This document shows, one piece after another, positions 5,938-7,030 of a stretch of 7,030 nt of DNA. Both the position numbers and the translations under genes were made by a program. The DNA is from Oceanospirillaceae bacterium (lineage in GTDB: Bacteria > Pseudomonadota > Gammaproteobacteria > Pseudomonadales > Balneatricaceae): the NCBI GenBank assembly GCA_003497765.1, contig DNNY01000140.1:1-7030 (forward strand), written 5' to 3'. The number at the start of each line of letters is the position of its first letter. The first letter of the stretch is position 1. Below the pieces are notes generated by a model. That model had not been told where the DNA came from. It saw only the letters and a list, made by a program, of their open reading frames with translations, and ran no database searches.

Positions 5938-7002
5938 TTAAGCGTGGTATTGGGCGCTTTGTTCGTGCACCGCATCAACAAATATCTTGGCACTCTCAGG
6001 ATCAACAAATTGATGAATACCGTGGCCTAAATTAAATACATGGCCGTTATTAGCACCAAAGTCAGCCAGTATGCGACCTACCTCAGCCTCAATACCTGCA
6101 GCATCAGCATAAAGTACACTGGGGTCCATATTACCTTGAATGGCTACTTGCTCACCCACCCGCGCGCGGGCAGCACCAATCTCTGTAGTCCAATCTAAGC
6201 CTAGGGCATCTGCGCCCGTTGCCGCCATACTTTCAAGCCACTGACCACCGTTTTTGGTAAACAAAATCACTGGTACTGCACGACCTTCAGCTTCCCTGGT
6301 TAAGCCCTGCACAATGCGCTCCATATACTGCAAAGAGAAGGCTTGGTAACAGGGGCTACTTAGTACACCACCCCAAGTATCAAAGATTTGCACGGCTTGG
6401 GCACCAGCAGCAATTTGCGCATTTAAGTATTCAGTAACAGAGTCCGCCAATACCGATAGAACTTGATGGAGTAATTCTGGGGTTTTGTACATCATGGCTT
6501 TGACATGACGAAAGTCTTTCGAAGAAGCACCTTCAATCATATAGGTTGCCAAGGTCCATGGGCTACCAGAAAAGCCAATCAACGGCACCTCACCATTAAG
6601 GGCATTGCGAATGGTGCTGACGGCGTTCATCACATAACCCAAATCATCTTGCATATTGGGGACTGACAAAGCAGCAACATCGGCTTCTGTGCGCACAGGA
6701 TGTTTAAATTTAGGGCCTTCACCAGTTTCAAAATATAATCCTAAGCCCATAGCATCAGGAATGGTGAGAATATCTGAGAACAAGATAGCAGCATCAAGTT
6801 CATAGCGGCGCAAGGGTTGCAGGGTCACTTCACAAGCAAAGTCAGCATTTTTGCACAGACTTAAAAAATCACCGGCATCAGCGCGAGTGGCTCGATACTC
6901 AGGCAAATAACGGCCAGCTTGACGCATCATCCACACTGGGGTGACATCAACTGGTTGGGGCATCAGGGCACGCAGAAAACGATCATTTTTAAGTGCAGTC
7001 AT
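5938..7002 (-). CDS. hemE: Uroporphyrinogen decarboxylase HemE
   Basis: HemE removes the four acetate carboxyls of uroporphyrinogen III to give coproporphyrinogen III, without a cofactor, in the cytosol; the enzyme works as a homodimer. The length of 354 aa equals E. coli HemE, and the sequence aligns without gaps as I recall it. Landmarks are [12 protein letters not shown] (25-36) with the substrate-carboxylate-binding Arg, [17 protein letters not shown] (73-89) with catalytic D77, [14 protein letters not shown] (142-155) with Y154, FDTWGGVL (207-214), QGNMDPS (289-295) and NLGHGIH (324-330) with the conserved H327. All key residues are present. [13 protein letters not shown] matches the family N-terminus, so the ATG at 7000-7002 is secure although no Shine-Dalgarno is visible in the 28 bases upstream. 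It acts directly after HemD but lies in a separate transcription unit, with trmB between. Confidence 0.99.
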   Translation of the reverse strand: MTALKNDRFLRALMPQPVDVTPVWMMRQAGRYLPEYRATRADAGDFLSLCKNADFACEVTLQPLRRYELDAAILFSDILTIPDAMGLGLYFETGEGPKFKHPVRTEADVAALSVPNMQDDLGYVMNAVSTIRNALNGEVPLIGFSGSPWTLATYMIEGASSKDFRHVKAMMYKTPELLHQVLSVLADSVTEYLNAQIAAGAQAVQIFDTWGGVLSSPCYQAFSLQYMERIVQGLTREAEGRAVPVILFTKNGGQWLESMAATGADALGLDWTTEIGAARARVGEQVAIQGNMDPSVLYADAAGIEAEVGRILADFGANNGHVFNLGHGIHQFVDPESAKIFVDAVHEQSAQYHA

Positions 7003-7030
7003 AGTATCAAAGACGGTAACAACAGATGTT

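Noticed and set aside
6159..6170. 12-bp GC palindrome CCCGCGCGCGGG
   Set aside because: It lies inside hemE and is explained by the conserved codons for Ala-Arg-Ala-Arg-Val; no sign of an independent role.
1..7030. CRISPR arrays, insertion sequences, phage genes, tRNA/rRNA genes, toxin-antitoxin or defence cassettes
   Set aside because: No regularly spaced repeats, transposase or integrase motifs, or RNA gene signatures were found on either strand; nearly all sequence is used by conserved housekeeping genes.

Overview
This 7 kb window looks like an ordinary chromosomal housekeeping segment of a gammaproteobacterium outside the Enterobacterales, with moderate GC by eye. The basis is the adjacent hemC-hemD-hemX-hemY order. 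HemX with HemY is typical of Gammaproteobacteria, and TrmB, HemE and the N-terminal half of Rho align almost residue for residue with their E. coli counterparts as I remember them. I cannot name a genus; a marine Cellvibrionales-type organism would fit but is a guess.

Layout, left to right. Positions 1-649 (minus) hold the N-terminal 216 codons of rho, whose 3' end lies beyond the left edge. Positions 650-872 are a 223-base leader between hemY and rho. It has a TTGACA box, a 6-bp hairpin and a pyrimidine-rich tract, but no intrinsic terminator on the transcribed strand. Positions 873-4974 (minus) are a compact operon that reads hemC, hemD, hemX, hemY in transcription order, with gaps of 5, 52 and 4 bases. 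Positions 4975-5145 are a divergent control region holding a 55-bp nested inverted repeat and overlapping promoter candidates for hemC and trmB. Positions 5146-5862 (plus) are trmB. Positions 5863-5937 are a convergent junction with a hairpin that probably terminates hemE and perhaps trmB. Positions 5938-7002 (minus) are hemE, followed by 28 bases of its upstream region.

How the genes work together. HemC polymerises four porphobilinogens into hydroxymethylbilane, HemD closes and inverts it to uroporphyrinogen III, and HemE decarboxylates that to coproporphyrinogen III. Three consecutive tetrapyrrole steps are therefore encoded within about 4 kb, with the tRNA-modification gene trmB between the two heme units. 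HemX and HemY are membrane-anchored accessory proteins of the same operon with no proven catalytic role. Rho, the transcription terminator, lies downstream in the same direction.

I found no mobile element, CRISPR array, tRNA or rRNA, and no convincing undescribed system. The strongest structure not explained by genes is the nested inverted repeat at 5041-5095 in the hemC/trmB divergent promoter region. The other observations are weaker and scored accordingly.
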